This document shows, one piece after another, positions 5,198 to 6,728 of a stretch of DNA of 6,728 nt. The stretch covers positions 1 to 6,728 of the forward strand of contig CAZDHT010000279.1 in the NCBI GenBank assembly GCA_964505325.1, written 5' to 3'. The DNA is from CAZDHT01 sp964505325. Its GTDB lineage: Bacteria > Planctomycetota > PUPC01. Each line of letters starts with the position of its first letter. The stretch's first letter is position 1. A program made the translations under genes and the position numbers. The notes under the pieces are model-generated. The model ran no database searches, was not told the origin of the DNA, and worked only from the letters and a program-made list of their open reading frames with translations.

Positions 5198-6728
5198 ATG
5201 AGGGCTGTGTTGCTGTTCGCCTTTGCCGGATGGCTTTGCGGCGCGGTCGGCGGCCCGATCCGCGCCGGGGAGAACGGCACGGCGGCGGTTATCGTTGCAG
5301 ACTTCGAGCAGCCGTCCGAGCGGTTCCTGGTTACCACGAGAAAGCGCGCCGCCATCTCGGACCAGGTATCTTCTCGCGGGCGCCACTCATTGCGAGTACA
5401 GGCCGGCGACTACATCAACCTGAGAACGCGCCGGCTGGCGGCCGGCCGTCCGGGCGACCTGCTCCGGATCGATCTGTTCAACGCGGGCCGCCATCCGCTG
5501 TCCGTGCGGGCCGAGATCTTCGACGTGACGTCAAGCAAAGGATACTGGTACCGCCACGTCCGCCGGTACATGCTCCGGCCCGGCTGGAACACGCTGCCTT
5601 TCCGAGCGGCCCGGCTCTACCGCGGCGAGAAGAACTCGAGGCGGATTGCAGACTCATACCTGGACCCGGCCAAGATCAACCGCGTCGACCTGGCCTTCGA
5701 TTCCAGCGAAGAACCCGGGTTCGTCTACATCGACAACATCCGGTTCGAGCCGGAGCCAGGAATGCCGGCGGTCAAGGGCCTGCGTGCGTTCGACTTCGGT
5801 CCGGAGAACCAGGCGATCCGACCCGGCTTCACCAGCTCCTCACGGGAAGTGTACGAGGCGGCGCGGGGGCACGGGTGGTCCGGCGCCGGGTGGCCGAAAG
5901 CCGTCCGTGACTACGTCCACCCCAACGACCTGCTGGCGGATTTTCGCGAGGCGCGGGGCGAGACGTTCTCCGTCCGCGTGCCCAACGGCCTCTATCACGT
6001 TCGTGTGTATTACGAAGACCACGGCTGGTGGGAGGACCAGTTCGCGCGGTTCAACTGGCGGACGATCAAGGCCGAGGGGAACGTCGTCCACGAAGAGCGG
6101 CTGACGCGGGAGCAGGCGGCGAAACGCTGCTACCGTTTTGCCGACCTCGAGCCGTGGCCGGGAATCGACGTCTACGACGTGTACATCCGGAACGGCCTCT
6201 ACAAGCCCAAGGAGTTCGACGTCGCCGTCAAGGACGGCAAGCTTGACCTCCGGTTCGACGCCGACAAGCCGATGGTGTGTCGCATCTCCGCGATCGTGCT
6301 GTGGCCGACCTCGGAGGCCGGGGCGGCGGCCAAGTGGTGCGCCGAGCTCGACAAGCGAATGCACAAGGAGTTTGACGCCGAGAACGTCTACATCGACACC
6401 GGCCCGCGCGGGCGGCGGATGTCTGATATCCCCAAAGCGGCGCAGAAGGACGGAGTCGTTCTGTTCTCGGCGCGCGGAGCCACCGCCACCGGGCCGAGCT
6501 ACGTTCCCGCAAGGGAGGAGCTGACCTCGGGCCTGACGCTCTTCTGTGCGCCCGGAGAGGACACGGGCGCGTCGTTCAGCCTGCGCACGGTGGGAAAGGG
6601 CGGGCCGGTCAAGATTGCCGCCGCCGTCCCCGGGTTGCCCCTCACGGTCTTCGTCGTCCAGAACCGCCTCCGGCGCCATAAGGGCGGGTACACCATCGAG
6701 CCCGACATTTTGCGTCCCCTGGGCGACC
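5198..6728 (+). CDS. Large secreted multidomain glycoside-hydrolase-like protein (partial)
   Basis: An open frame of 510 codons from ATG 5198 that reaches the window edge without a stop. The start has AAGGAG (5187-5192) five bases upstream and a TATAAT ahead. Residues 1-24 form a signal peptide, so the protein is exported. Residues about 33-186 look like a jelly-roll carbohydrate-binding-type domain, from DFEQP (35) to the closing YIDNIRFEP (177-185). Residues about 196-370 look like a malectin/CBM35-like domain as found ahead of rhamnogalacturonan acetylesterases and agarases: FDFGP (198-202), RPGF, GHGWSG (224-229), then FSVRVPNGLYHVRVYYED. From about 418 a third part begins (GVVLFSARG, VPAREEL, LTLFCAPGED), which resembles the N-terminal beta-sandwich of GH123/DUF4091-type glycosidases. 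The catalytic part, if any, is beyond the window. It probably binds and cleaves an extracellular polysaccharide. Domain names are by motif memory; the existence of the gene is much surer than its activity. Confidence 0.8.
   Translation, partial: MRAVLLFAFAGWLCGAVGGPIRAGENGTAAVIVADFEQPSERFLVTTRKRAAISDQVSSRGRHSLRVQAGDYINLRTRRLAAGRPGDLLRIDLFNAGRHPLSVRAEIFDVTSSKGYWYRHVRRYMLRPGWNTLPFRAARLYRGEKNSRRIADSYLDPAKINRVDLAFDSSEEPGFVYIDNIRFEPEPGMPAVKGLRAFDFGPENQAIRPGFTSSSREVYEAARGHGWSGAGWPKAVRDYVHPNDLLADFREARGETFSVRVPNGLYHVRVYYEDHGWWEDQFARFNWRTIKAEGNVVHEERLTREQAAKRCYRFADLEPWPGIDVYDVYIRNGLYKPKEFDVAVKDGKLDLRFDADKPMVCRISAIVLWPTSEAGAAAKWCAELDKRMHKEFDAENVYIDTGPRGRRMSDIPKAAQKDGVVLFSARGATATGPSYVPAREELTSGLTLFCAPGEDTGASFSLRTVGKGGPVKIAAAVPGLPLTVFVVQNRLRRHKGGYTIEPDILRPLGD

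Noticed and set aside
4879..5910. 343-codon plus-strand frame across the gene junction
   Set aside because: It overlaps the end of the PEP-CTERM gene and the start of the secreted-protein gene in a different frame. It is Arg/Pro-rich, while the frame from 5198 has a promoter, ribosome site, signal peptide and domain motifs.
5840..6679. 279-codon minus-strand frame
   Set aside because: It is the complement of the secreted-protein gene; no ribosome site and no recognisable protein pattern.

Overview
The window is high-G+C DNA with Shine-Dalgarno sites and sigma70-like promoters, so it is bacterial. A PEP-CTERM (exosortase-sorted) protein, a large secreted carbohydrate-active-type protein and a planctomycete-style DegT aminotransferase (SFQQSK active site) suggest the Planctomycetota or a related biopolymer-degrading phylum. 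That is a judgement from style; there is no marker gene in the window.

Layout, left to right. Positions 1-320 hold no convincing protein gene but look like a plus-strand RNA unit: a promoter, a 16-bp hairpin with four G-U pairs at the predicted 5' end, a REP-like palindrome, and a terminator-like hairpin with a T tract ending just before the next gene. Positions 321-2184 carry two minus-strand genes behind their own promoter: a small lipoprotein, then a DegT/DnrJ/EryC1/StrS sugar aminotransferase. Positions 2283-4078 carry two overlapping minus-strand genes for the paired permeases of an Opp/Dpp-type ABC importer, with a good promoter ahead of the first. No binding protein or ATPase gene is present. 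Positions 4079-4432 form a divergent intergenic region. From 4433 on the plus strand lie a 199-residue PEP-CTERM protein and, from 5198, a long secreted protein that stays open to the window's right edge. It has a jelly-roll-like domain, a malectin/CBM35-like domain and the apparent start of a GH123/DUF4091-like part.

How they may work together (inference): the right side exports surface-anchored and secreted carbohydrate-active proteins, and the divergent permease pair could import oligomeric products with subunits made elsewhere. The aminotransferase would make an amino sugar for a surface glycan, and the lipoprotein is envelope-associated with unknown role. The most unexpected items are the candidate structured RNA at the left edge and the multidomain protein at the right edge.
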